Origin: Bacillus cabrialesii
Lineage (GTDB): Bacteria; Bacillota; Bacilli; Bacillales; Bacillaceae
NCBI RefSeq assembly: GCF_004124315.2
Contig: NZ_CP096889.1
Location: 1,967,001-2,031,000 of the forward strand
Length of the DNA stretch: 64,000 nucleotides
Direction of reading: 5' to 3'
Shown here: in pieces, positions 8,016 to 14,947 of the stretch
Position numbering within the stretch: position 1 is the stretch's first letter
How the letters are laid out: every line of letters begins with the position of its first letter
Position numbers and translations under genes: made by a program
Notes under the pieces: model-generated
The model's database searches: none
Told to the model about the DNA's origin: nothing
The model's input: the letters and a program-made list of their open reading frames with translations, nothing else

Positions 8016-8082
8016 ATAAGCCGAACTTATTGTATTTAATAAAAACATTGATATTTACTTATGTATGATTTTGTTTTAATAT
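8016..8082 (+). promoter_or_regulatory. citB control region: CcpC dyad, half-dyad and sigma-A promoter
   Basis: ATAA-N7-TTAT is present exactly at 8016-8030, the dyad recognised by the citrate-responsive repressor CcpC. A second half element TTAT lies at 8059-8062. With -35 TTTACT (8055-8060) and -10 TAATAT (8077-8082), the start point would be near 8089. That places the dyad at about -66 and the half-dyad near -27, the geometry I recall as published for B. subtilis citB. Confidence 0.75.
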
Positions 8083-8155
8083 GAAATTGTGAGAAAATTG
8101 TGATGGAATTTACGTTCATCTGAGAATGATCTGATCTGAAGGGGGATTTTGGAGA

Positions 8156-10885
8156 ATGGCAAACGAGCAAAAAACTGCAGCAAAAGACGTTTTCCAAGCG
8201 AGAAAAACGTTTACTACAAATGGGAAAACATATCATTACTACTCTTTAAAAGCGTTAGAAGATTCAGGTATTGGGAAGGTTTCGAAGCTTCCTTATTCCA
8301 TCAAGGTTCTTTTAGAATCAGTATTGCGTCAAGTCGACGGATTTGTCATCAAAAAAGAACACGTGGAAAATTTGGCAAAGTGGGGAACTGCCGAATTAAA
8401 GGAAATCGACGTTCCGTTCAAACCGTCTCGTGTTATTTTACAAGACTTCACTGGGGTTCCGGCAGTGGTAGACCTTGCTTCATTGCGTAAAGCGATGGCA
8501 GCTGTCGGCGGAGATCCTGATAAAATTAACCCTGAAATTCCTGTTGATCTTGTTATCGACCACTCTGTACAGGTTGATAAAGCGGGCACAGAAGATGCGT
8601 TAGCTATCAATATGGACTTGGAATTCGAAAGAAATGCAGAGCGCTATAAATTTTTAAGCTGGGCAAAGAAAGCGTTTAATAACTATCAGGCAGTGCCTCC
8701 TGCAACAGGTATCGTGCATCAGGTAAACCTTGAGTTCCTGGCAAGTGTCGTCCATGCCATTGAAGAAGACGGCGAGCTTGTAACGTATCCTGATACGCTT
8801 GTCGGAACAGACTCACATACAACAATGATTAACGGTATCGGTGTTCTCGGCTGGGGTGTCGGCGGAATTGAAGCTGAAGCGGGAATGCTTGGACAGCCTT
8901 CTTACTTCCCGGTTCCAGAGGTAATCGGCGCGAAACTTGTCGGCAAGCTTCCAAACGGAACAACAGCCACTGACTTGGCGTTAAAAGTGACACAAGTGCT
9001 GCGTGAAAAAGGCGTTGTCGGCAAATTTGTTGAATTCTTCGGACCGGGAGTTGCTGAACTGCCGCTCGCAGACCGCGCAACAATTGCGAACATGGCTCCG
9101 GAATACGGCGCTACATGCGGATTCTTCCCAGTTGATGAAGAAGCGCTCAACTACCTGCGCTTGACAGGCCGTGATCCTGAACATATTGATGTTGTTGAAG
9201 CGTACTGCAGAAGCAATGGATTGTTCTATACTCCTGATGTGGAAGACCCTCAATTTACAGATGTGGTTGAAATTGACCTGTCTCAAATTGAAGCAAACTT
9301 ATCAGGTCCAAAACGCCCTCAGGATTTAATTCCGCTTTCTGCTATGCAGGAAACGTTTAAAAAGCATTTAGTCAGCCCTGCGGGTAACCAAGGGTTCGGT
9401 TTAAATGCTGAAGAAGAAGAAAAAGAAATTAAGTTTAAACTCCTTAACGGCGAAGAAACAGTTATGAAAACGGGTGCGATCGCCATTGCCGCGATTACAA
9501 GCTGTACGAATACATCTAACCCGTACGTTCTGATCGGCGCGGGACTAGTAGCGAAAAAAGCGGTTGAGTTAGGCCTTAAAGTGCCTAATTACGTAAAAAC
9601 GTCTCTTGCACCGGGTTCTAAAGTCGTTACAGGTTATCTTGTGAATTCAGGCCTTCTTCCATACATGAAAGAGCTTGGTTTTAACCTCGTTGGGTACGGT
9701 TGTACAACATGTATCGGTAACTCAGGTCCGCTTTCACCAGAAATCGAAGAAGCGGTTGCGAAAAATGATCTTTTGATTACGTCTGTCCTTTCCGGAAACC
9801 GTAACTTTGAAGGACGTATTCACCCGCTTGTTAAAGGCAACTATCTTGCTTCTCCGCCGCTTGTTGTGGCATATGCGCTGGCTGGAACGGTGAACATTAA
9901 CCTGAAAACCGATCCGATCGGTGTGGGCAAAGATGGTCAAAACGTATACTTTAACGATATTTGGCCGTCAATGGACGAAATCAATTCACTTGTTAAGCAA
10001 ACTGTTACACCTGAGCTCTTCCGCAAAGAGTATGAAACAGTATTTGATGACAACAAGCGCTGGAACGAGATTGAAACAACAGATGAAGCGTTATATAAAT
10101 GGGATAACGAGTCAACTTACATCCAAAACCCGCCATTCTTCGAAGAAATGTCTGTTGAACCTGGAAAGGTTGAGCCATTAAAAGGTTTGCGTGTTGTCGG
10201 TAAGTTTGGCGATTCAGTCACAACAGACCATATTTCTCCTGCGGGGGCAATCGGAAAAGACACGCCTGCCGGAAAGTACTTGCAAGAGAAAGGTGTTTCT
10301 CCTCGTGACTTTAACTCCTATGGTTCCCGCCGCGGAAACCATGAAGTTATGATGAGAGGAACATTTGCAAACATCCGCATCAAAAACCAAATCGCGCCGG
10401 GTACAGAAGGCGGATTTACAACGTACTGGCCGACTGGTGAAGTAACATCGATCTATGATGCATGCATGAGATACAAAGAAGATAAAACCGGTCTTGTCGT
10501 ATTAGCTGGAAAAGATTACGGTATGGGATCTTCACGTGACTGGGCGGCAAAAGGAACAAACCTTCTTGGCATCAGAACGGTAATTGCTGAAAGCTTTGAA
10601 AGAATTCACAGAAGCAACCTTGTCTTCATGGGTGTACTGCCCCTTCAATTTAAACAAGGTGAAAATGCTGAAACACTCGGCTTAACGGGTAAAGAAGTCA
10701 TCGAGGTTGATGTTGATGAAACAGTCCGCCCTCGTGACCTTGTCACAGTAAGAGCCATCAATGAAGACGGTAATGTAACAACATTTGAAGCAGTTGTCCG
10801 CTTTGATAGCGAAGTCGAAATTGATTACTACCGTCATGGCGGCATCCTGCAAATGGTACTTCGTGAAAAAATGAAACAGTCCTGA
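8156..10885 (+). CDS. citB: Aconitate hydratase (aconitase), moonlighting RNA-binding protein
   Basis: This 909-residue protein converts citrate to isocitrate in the Krebs cycle. The three cysteines that hold the 4Fe-4S cluster are at residues 450 (ITSCTNTSNP), 516 and 519 (YGCTTCIGNSGP). Substrate-binding stretches such as VGTDSHTTMINGIGVLGWGVGG and the C-terminal swivel domain (KDYGMGSSRDWAAKG) are intact. Length and sequence are those of Bacillus CitB with only scattered substitutions. In B. subtilis the iron-free form also binds RNA. The ribosome site AAGGGGGA precedes ATG 8156. Upstream is a CcpC-type operator. Confidence 0.98.
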   Translation: MANEQKTAAKDVFQARKTFTTNGKTYHYYSLKALEDSGIGKVSKLPYSIKVLLESVLRQVDGFVIKKEHVENLAKWGTAELKEIDVPFKPSRVILQDFTGVPAVVDLASLRKAMAAVGGDPDKINPEIPVDLVIDHSVQVDKAGTEDALAINMDLEFERNAERYKFLSWAKKAFNNYQAVPPATGIVHQVNLEFLASVVHAIEEDGELVTYPDTLVGTDSHTTMINGIGVLGWGVGGIEAEAGMLGQPSYFPVPEVIGAKLVGKLPNGTTATDLALKVTQVLREKGVVGKFVEFFGPGVAELPLADRATIANMAPEYGATCGFFPVDEEALNYLRLTGRDPEHIDVVEAYCRSNGLFYTPDVEDPQFTDVVEIDLSQIEANLSGPKRPQDLIPLSAMQETFKKHLVSPAGNQGFGLNAEEEEKEIKFKLLNGEETVMKTGAIAIAAITSCTNTSNPYVLIGAGLVAKKAVELGLKVPNYVKTSLAPGSKVVTGYLVNSGLLPYMKELGFNLVGYGCTTCIGNSGPLSPEIEEAVAKNDLLITSVLSGNRNFEGRIHPLVKGNYLASPPLVVAYALAGTVNINLKTDPIGVGKDGQNVYFNDIWPSMDEINSLVKQTVTPELFRKEYETVFDDNKRWNEIETTDEALYKWDNESTYIQNPPFFEEMSVEPGKVEPLKGLRVVGKFGDSVTTDHISPAGAIGKDTPAGKYLQEKGVSPRDFNSYGSRRGNHEVMMRGTFANIRIKNQIAPGTEGGFTTYWPTGEVTSIYDACMRYKEDKTGLVVLAGKDYGMGSSRDWAAKGTNLLGIRTVIAESFERIHRSNLVFMGVLPLQFKQGENAETLGLTGKEVIEVDVDETVRPRDLVTVRAINEDGNVTTFEAVVRFDSEVEIDYYRHGGILQMVLREKMKQS

Positions 10886-10896
10886 TGAATCAATAG

Positions 10897-10929
10897 GAAG
10901 AGAAGGCATTTCGCTTTCTCTTCTTTTTA
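10897..10929 (+). terminator. Terminator of citB
   Basis: GAAGAGAA (10897-10904) pairs with TTCTCTTC (10916-10923), followed by TTTTTAT, twelve bases after the citB stop. Confidence 0.8.
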
Positions 10930-10956
10930 TGACAAAGTGTGCTGCGGAGGTGGCAT

Positions 10957-11469
10957 ATGCTGAAAAAATGGCTTGCGGGGATCGTGCTTATCATACTTGC
11001 CGGCTATATGGGATGGAATTTGTATCAAACATACAGTAAAAAAGAAGTTGGAATTGAAGAGGGACAGCAAGCACCTGATTTTTCTTTGAAAACGTTATCA
11101 GGGAAGGAACGCTCCTTACAGGACTCAAAAGGAAAAAAAGTCTTGCTCAATTTTTGGGCAACTTGGTGTAAGCCGTGCCGTCAGGAAATGCCAGCGATGG
11201 AACAGCTGCAAAAAGAGCACCCAGATAAACTTGCGGTTGTAGCGGTAAATTTCACTTCAGCTGAGAAAAACGAGAAACAGGTTCGGGCGTTTGCTGATGC
11301 GTATGATTTAACGTTTCCCATTCTGATTGATAAAAAAGGGATTAATGCTGACTATAACGTGATGTCATATCCAACGACGTATATCTTAGATGAAAAAGGC
11401 GTTATTCAAGACATACACATTGGCACTATGACAAAAAAAGAAATGGAACAAAAACTGGATCTTGATTAG
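10957..11469 (+). CDS. yneN: YneN, membrane-anchored thioredoxin-like oxidoreductase
   Basis: A 170-residue protein with an N-terminal membrane anchor (about 5-21), then a TlpA/ResA-type thioredoxin fold. The redox motif is FWATWCKPCRQEMP with Cys71 and Cys74. The cis-proline loop is SYPTTYILDEKG. Such proteins act outside the membrane to reduce or exchange disulfides, probably supplied by CcdA, whose gene lies about 6 kb upstream. I use ATG 10957, preceded by CGGAGG; the longer reading from GTG 10939 runs through that site. It is probably not co-transcribed with citB, which has its own terminator. Confidence 0.9.
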   Translation: MLKKWLAGIVLIILAGYMGWNLYQTYSKKEVGIEEGQQAPDFSLKTLSGKERSLQDSKGKKVLLNFWATWCKPCRQEMPAMEQLQKEHPDKLAVVAVNFTSAEKNEKQVRAFADAYDLTFPILIDKKGINADYNVMSYPTTYILDEKGVIQDIHIGTMTKKEMEQKLDLD

Positions 11470-11548
11470 GTTCAGTTTTTTTATGTTCAGATATGCTTAC
11501 AAGTTTTCAGAATTGGAAAAAATAAAAGAACATGCGGAGGTGAGAAGA

Positions 11549-11674
11549 GTGAAGAAGATGAGAAAGCGTTCTTTTCATGAGCTGGTCATGGAAAACAAAA
11601 AAGAGCTGATGACCAATACGGAGTATTTAAATCAGCTTGAGGAAAAACTTGAACAGCGGTTTAAGCAAAAATAA
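11549..11674 (+). CDS. FbpB-like small basic protein
   Basis: A 41-residue basic peptide starting at GTG 11549, preceded by GCGGAGGTG. The sequence KKMRKRSFHELVMENKKELM followed by a charged helix (NQLEEKLEQRFKQK) matches the pattern of Fur-regulated basic protein B, a small protein proposed to help iron-sparing sRNA action. The same frame is open further upstream to 11462, but the ribosome site favours the GTG. I see no clear Fur box upstream, so iron control of this copy is unproven. It lies between yneN and sspN. Confidence 0.65.
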   Translation: MKKMRKRSFHELVMENKKELMTNTEYLNQLEEKLEQRFKQK

Positions 11675-11738
11675 CCTTTAATTTGTATTCATGTTTACCC
11701 CTCCTTTTGAGAATCCTATCTGTTGAGGAGGGATAAAC

Positions 11739-11885
11739 ATGGGAAACAACAAGAAAAACGGTCAGCCTCAATATGCTCCAAGCCACTTGGGTACGAAGCC
11801 TGTAAAATATAAAGCCAATAAAGGGGAAAAAATGCATGATACGTCCGGACAGCAGCCGATTATCATGCAGACAAAAGGCGAGTAG
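11739..11885 (+). CDS. sspN: SspN, small acid-soluble spore protein
   Basis: Translated directly: 48 residues, MGNNKKNGQPQYAPSHLGTK, then PVKYKANKGEKMHDTSGQQP and IIMQTKGE, with GAGGAGGGA before the ATG. This is the minor SASP SspN of B. subtilis, a core protein of dormant spores. tlp follows 36 bases after the stop in the same direction. sspN-tlp is a known two-gene forespore operon, and the layout here agrees. Confidence 0.93.
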   Translation: MGNNKKNGQPQYAPSHLGTKPVKYKANKGEKMHDTSGQQPIIMQTKGE

Positions 11886-11921
11886 CGTCGAATCAAGTTT
11901 ATTTCTAGGAGGTACAACCGA

Positions 11922-12173
11922 ATGACAAACAACCAAAACCAATACCAGCAGCCTAAACCTGATGATCGTTCCGATAACGTAGAAAAATTACAGGATATGG
12001 TTCAAAATACAATTGAAAATATAGAAGAAGCGGAAGCGTCAATGGAGTTTGCTTCAGGAGAAGATAAACAGCGCATCAAAGAAAAAAATGCAAGACGCGA
12101 ACAGAGTATTGAAGCGTTTCGTAATGAAATTCAAGATGAATCCGCAGCGAGAGAAAACGGATACCGTTCATAA
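11922..12173 (+). CDS. tlp: Tlp, thioredoxin-like small acid-soluble spore protein
   Basis: An 83-residue hydrophilic protein containing KPDDRSDNVEKLQDMVQNTI, then ENIEEAEASMEFASGEDKQR and KNARREQSIEAFRNEI. This is the Tlp family signature; the name reflects a weak old similarity to thioredoxin, and no CXXC motif is present. TAGGAGGT precedes the ATG. It is the second gene of the sspN-tlp operon and is followed at once by a terminator. Confidence 0.94.
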   Translation: MTNNQNQYQQPKPDDRSDNVEKLQDMVQNTIENIEEAEASMEFASGEDKQRIKEKNARREQSIEAFRNEIQDESAARENGYRS

Positions 12174-12199
12174 AAACCAGGGAAACCTGGTTTTTTTCT
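12172..12199 (+). terminator. Terminator of sspN-tlp
   Basis: AAAAACCAGG and CCTGGTTTTT flank a GAAA loop and are followed by more T residues. The stem starts within the tlp stop codon. Confidence 0.9.
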
Positions 12200-12256
12200 T
12201 TCTGATTTGATTATGGTAAAATGGGGCTAAATCGACGTTAAGGGAGCAGAGTAATT

Positions 12257-12673
12257 TTGCATGTATCAAAAAAAGAAATAGAAGTGCGTTATGCAGAAAC
12301 AGATCAAATGGGGATTGTCTATCACGCGAATTATCTTGTGTGGATGGAGGTCGGCAGAACGGCTCTCATTAAGGACTTAGGCTTTTTATACAGTGATATG
12401 GAAAAGAAAGGCGTCTTGTCTCCGGTTGTTGATATCAATATTTCTTATAAAAAGCCGCTTCATTATGGAGAAATCGCGATTGTGCACACATGGATAGAGG
12501 AATACAACGGTTTTAAAACCGTCTATGGCTATCACATTTATAATCCGGCCGGCGAGCTCTCTATTGAAGCCACCTCATCTCATATTTGTGTGGATAAAGA
12601 AAGCTTTAAGCCTATTCAGTTCCGCAAAGCTTTCCCTGATTGGCACGCAGCATATGAAAAGGCCAGAAAATAG
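12257..12673 (+). CDS. yneP: YneP, 4-hydroxybenzoyl-CoA thioesterase-family (hotdog) enzyme
   Basis: A 138-residue hotdog-fold protein with the family motif VRYAETDQMGIVYHANYLVWMEVGR, in which the Asp in ETDQMGIVYH is the expected catalytic residue. It should cleave an acyl-CoA; the natural substrate is unknown. The start is TTG 12257: an ATG at 12261 is in another frame, and the only upstream ribosome-like sequence is AAGGGAG about a dozen bases away. yneQ follows 15 bases after the stop in the same direction. Confidence 0.9.
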   Translation: MHVSKKEIEVRYAETDQMGIVYHANYLVWMEVGRTALIKDLGFLYSDMEKKGVLSPVVDINISYKKPLHYGEIAIVHTWIEEYNGFKTVYGYHIYNPAGELSIEATSSHICVDKESFKPIQFRKAFPDWHAAYEKARK

Positions 12674-12688
12674 GGAAGTGAACGAGAT

Positions 12689-12988
12689 ATGGCGTTTGGT
12701 GTGAAACGTGAGGAACTCAATCGGTGGAAACAAGCAGTGAAAAGAGGAGAAATCGCTTTTTTAACACATTATTGGCTGGATGACCGGTTTCCGGAAGCAA
12801 AGACTGTAACAAAAGCAGGCTGTGCAGATATTGATAAACTGATTCAATGGGGAGCGGCGTACGGTTTAAAAAAAGAATGGATACATAAAAAAAGTGAATT
12901 TCCTCACTTCGATTTGCTGGGTGAGACACAAAAGTATATTTTGGAACAAGAAAATCTGACAGATCATCTTATAAGGTTTCATCTATAA
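12689..12988 (+). CDS. yneQ: YneQ, conserved protein of unknown function
   Basis: A 99-residue soluble protein rich in aromatic and charged residues (RGEIAFLTHYWLDDRFP, GAAYGLKKEWIHKKSEFPHFDLLG). It has no membrane segment and no catalytic motif that I recognise. It is probably co-transcribed with yneP (15-base gap; GGAAGTGAACGAG before the ATG). It corresponds to YneQ in B. subtilis. No function can be proposed from sequence. Confidence 0.85.
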   Translation: MAFGVKREELNRWKQAVKRGEIAFLTHYWLDDRFPEAKTVTKAGCADIDKLIQWGAAYGLKKEWIHKKSEFPHFDLLGETQKYILEQENLTDHLIRFHL

Positions 12989-13020
12989 AAAAAGAACGCA
13001 CATGATGTGCGTTCTTTTTT
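12987..13020. terminator. Bidirectional terminator between yneQ and yneR
   Basis: AAAAAAGAACGCACAT and its exact complement (ending 13020) are separated by one or two loop bases, with A and T runs at both ends. The genes on either side converge here. Confidence 0.9.
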
Positions 13021-13307
13021 TATTGGTATTCGAAAACTGGTTCATCAGCGTCCGCTGAAAAGCTGACTAGCAGGTCGTGGTTATCAAAGTACCACAGATC
13101 ACTTTCTTCAATAAAGAAGGTGATGCCGCCGGCTTCTGCAGTGACTCCAGCCTCTTGTGGGGCATCTTTCGCCACACCGAGGGAAAATCCCTTTTGAACG
13201 TTGCTGCATCCGCCATAGCGGACGAAAAAGCGAACCTGGTCTCCGCTTTCTAAATCGAGCTCTTCTTTATACCAGTTCAATGCGTCTTCGTTAATTGTCA
13301 TATTCAT
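13020..13307 (-). CDS. yneR: YneR, HesB/IscA-like fold protein
   Basis: A 95-residue protein of the HesB/YadR/YfhF group: VRFFVRYGGCSNVQKGFSLGV and a C-terminal ADADEPVFEYQ. It has the overall fold of A-type iron-sulfur carrier proteins. However, I see a single conserved Cys (YGGCS) and not the C-terminal CXC pair of true IscA, so an iron-sulfur carrier role is doubtful. AAAGGGGTG precedes the ATG at 13307. It is monocistronic with a shared terminator. Confidence 0.87.
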   Translation of the reverse strand: MNMTINEDALNWYKEELDLESGDQVRFFVRYGGCSNVQKGFSLGVAKDAPQEAGVTAEAGGITFFIEESDLWYFDNHDLLVSFSADADEPVFEYQ

Positions 13308-13394
13308 AACAGAACACCCCTTTGTTCTTCATTTGAATTTTCTCTATTATAAACGAATTAGGCTATTCTATGTCAAAAGAGAAGGTTTTTACGT

Positions 13395-13976
13395 TTATAA
13401 CCATTTTACTTTAGGTTCTGTTTTATTGATAATTCGTTTAATGTTCGCCCGGTGTCTGTATATCACAAAAATAGTGAGCAAGGTAACGACAATCAATAAA
13501 TACTTATCATGAACAAAGAGACTATATATCACAGTGTAGATCCCTGTTAACATTGATGACAGAGAAACAAATTTAGTCAAGTATAAAAAGATGAAAAATA
13601 CCGCGATCATCGTGATAAATAACAATGGTGCATAAAATAGCAAGACGCCTCCGGACGTTGCCACGGCTTTGCCGCCTTTAAATTTGGCGAAGACGGGAAA
13701 CACATGGCCTAAAACCGCAAAGACTCCTGCAAGAAGCGGGTGAATATCAACATGCATGAGAAAAGGCAATGCAGTTGCCAGCGTCCCTTTCAAAATATCT
13801 CCGGCTATCACGATCGAACCAGCTTTTACGCCAAGCGTACGGAATGCGTTGGTAGCGCCTAAGTTGCCGCTTCCGTGCTCTCGAATATCAATTCCCTTGG
13901 CGAGCTTGCCCACAATTAAGCCAGATGGAATGCTGCCTATCAAGTAGGCCAAAAAAATCAATAAAGCAATTAACAT
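13395..13976 (-). CDS. plsY: PlsY, acyl-phosphate:glycerol-3-phosphate acyltransferase
   Basis: A 193-residue integral membrane enzyme that adds the first acyl chain to glycerol-3-phosphate, using acyl-phosphate made by PlsX. The three signature loops are visible: AYLIGSIPSGLIVGKLAKGIDIR with EHGSGNLGATNAFR, FKGGKAVATSGG, and YRHRANIKRI. Five membrane segments can be traced. AAGGAG precedes ATG 13976. It was formerly yneS. It stands alone in the minus direction, next to the divergently transcribed yneT. Confidence 0.96.
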   Translation of the reverse strand: MLIALLIFLAYLIGSIPSGLIVGKLAKGIDIREHGSGNLGATNAFRTLGVKAGSIVIAGDILKGTLATALPFLMHVDIHPLLAGVFAVLGHVFPVFAKFKGGKAVATSGGVLLFYAPLLFITMIAVFFIFLYLTKFVSLSSMLTGIYTVIYSLFVHDKYLLIVVTLLTIFVIYRHRANIKRIINKTEPKVKWL

Positions 13977-14142
13977 CTACATTTCTCCTTTTTCAAAGTA
14001 CCTTCTTTCTATTTTAACATGAGATGTCATGATCTGATGATAAGTTTTTTTGTAAAGTTTACTTACAAATCCAATCAAACATGCATCATATTTTGATTTC
14101 ATCTATTTTGATCGTGTAAAATAGATGAAAAAGGAGTGTTAC

Positions 14143-14553
14143 ATGATGCAAAACCCTTCCAAAGCGGAAATTAAAGAGATTCTTGATAAAAGCAAACGAA
14201 TCGCGGTAGTCGGGCTTTCAGACCGGCCAGATAGAACGTCGTACATGGTTTCCAAAGCGATGCAGGATGCTGGTTATGACATCATTCCCGTCAATCCTAC
14301 AATTGATGAGGCACTTGGTGTCAAAGCAGTTTCTTCTTTACAAGAGATTGACGGTCCGATTGACATCGTCAATGTATTCCGGCGCTCAGAACAGCTGCCA
14401 GGCGTGGCGGAAGAGTTTTTAAAGACAGATGCTCCAGTATTTTGGGCACAGCAAGGGCTTGCAAATGAAGAAGCCTATCAGATGCTAAAGGAAAAAGGCA
14501 GAACGGTGATCATGGATCTGTGCATAAAAGTGGCGCACGCTGTAACAAAATAG
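14143..14553 (+). CDS. yneT: YneT, CoA-binding (Rossmann) domain protein
   Basis: A 136-residue single-domain protein of the CoA-binding family, the same fold as the succinyl-CoA synthetase alpha N terminus. It shows RIAVVGLSDRPDRTSYMVSKAMQ, DIIPVNPTIDEALGVKAV, DIVNVFRRSEQLP and FWAQQGLANEEA. I start at ATG 14143, six bases after AAGGAG; ATG 14146 is equally possible, while ATG 14125 overlaps the ribosome site. The gene is monocistronic with a terminator. The enzymatic role is unknown. Confidence 0.9.
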   Translation: MMQNPSKAEIKEILDKSKRIAVVGLSDRPDRTSYMVSKAMQDAGYDIIPVNPTIDEALGVKAVSSLQEIDGPIDIVNVFRRSEQLPGVAEEFLKTDAPVFWAQQGLANEEAYQMLKEKGRTVIMDLCIKVAHAVTK

Positions 14554-14563
14554 GTGCAGAACT

Positions 14564-14601
14564 GCAAAAATCCTTGTGAATTCAAGGATTTTTGCTTTTT
14601 A
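14564..14601 (+). terminator. Terminator of yneT
   Basis: GCAAAAATCCTTG (14564-14576) and its exact complement (14583-14595) flank a 6-base loop and are followed by TTTTTT. Confidence 0.9.
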
Positions 14602-14732
14602 ATTTTAAGATATTGTTTGCGTATTACGGTGAAACAGATACAATAAAGCTTGAACAGCTTTTTTTGAATACCTTGTCTAACTGGGTTTCGGCCGTTCGAT
14701 TTGCGAAGGTCTGCTGCTTTATATATAATAAA

Positions 14733-14830
14733 CAAACATACGTTCTCATAGTGCGAAAACAGCACTTGCCGATGTTTTGCGAACTGATTCGTTCGCTCTA
14801 TGTTGTGATTGCAAACATATTGGTTATAAT
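14733..14830 (+). promoter_or_regulatory. parE control region: LexA-like box, second inverted repeat and promoter
   Basis: CAAACATACGTTCT (14733-14746) matches the Bacillus LexA site CGAAC-RNRY-GTTCG at 12 of 14 positions. Further down, GCGAAC (14779-14784) and GTTCGC (14791-14796) form a perfect inverted repeat, but with a 6-base rather than 4-base gap. TTGTGA (14803-14808), 16 bases and TATAAT (14825-14830) form a likely promoter. I recall the par operon as SOS-linked in B. subtilis; which site LexA uses here is inference. Confidence 0.45.
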
Positions 14831-14947
14831 GAGGAGTCCAAGGCAGTACCGGCTCGAGGCGAGGTTTATAAAAAATATTTTATACAATTGATACGCAACA
14901 CTGAAAAAGAGAAAGACAATGTTTGTTTTTGAAAGGGGTTTGTACGT

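Noticed and set aside
14779..14796. GCGAAC-N6-GTTCGC as a standard LexA site
   Set aside because: The half-site gap is six bases instead of four, so it does not fit the consensus. It is kept only as a feature of the parE control region.
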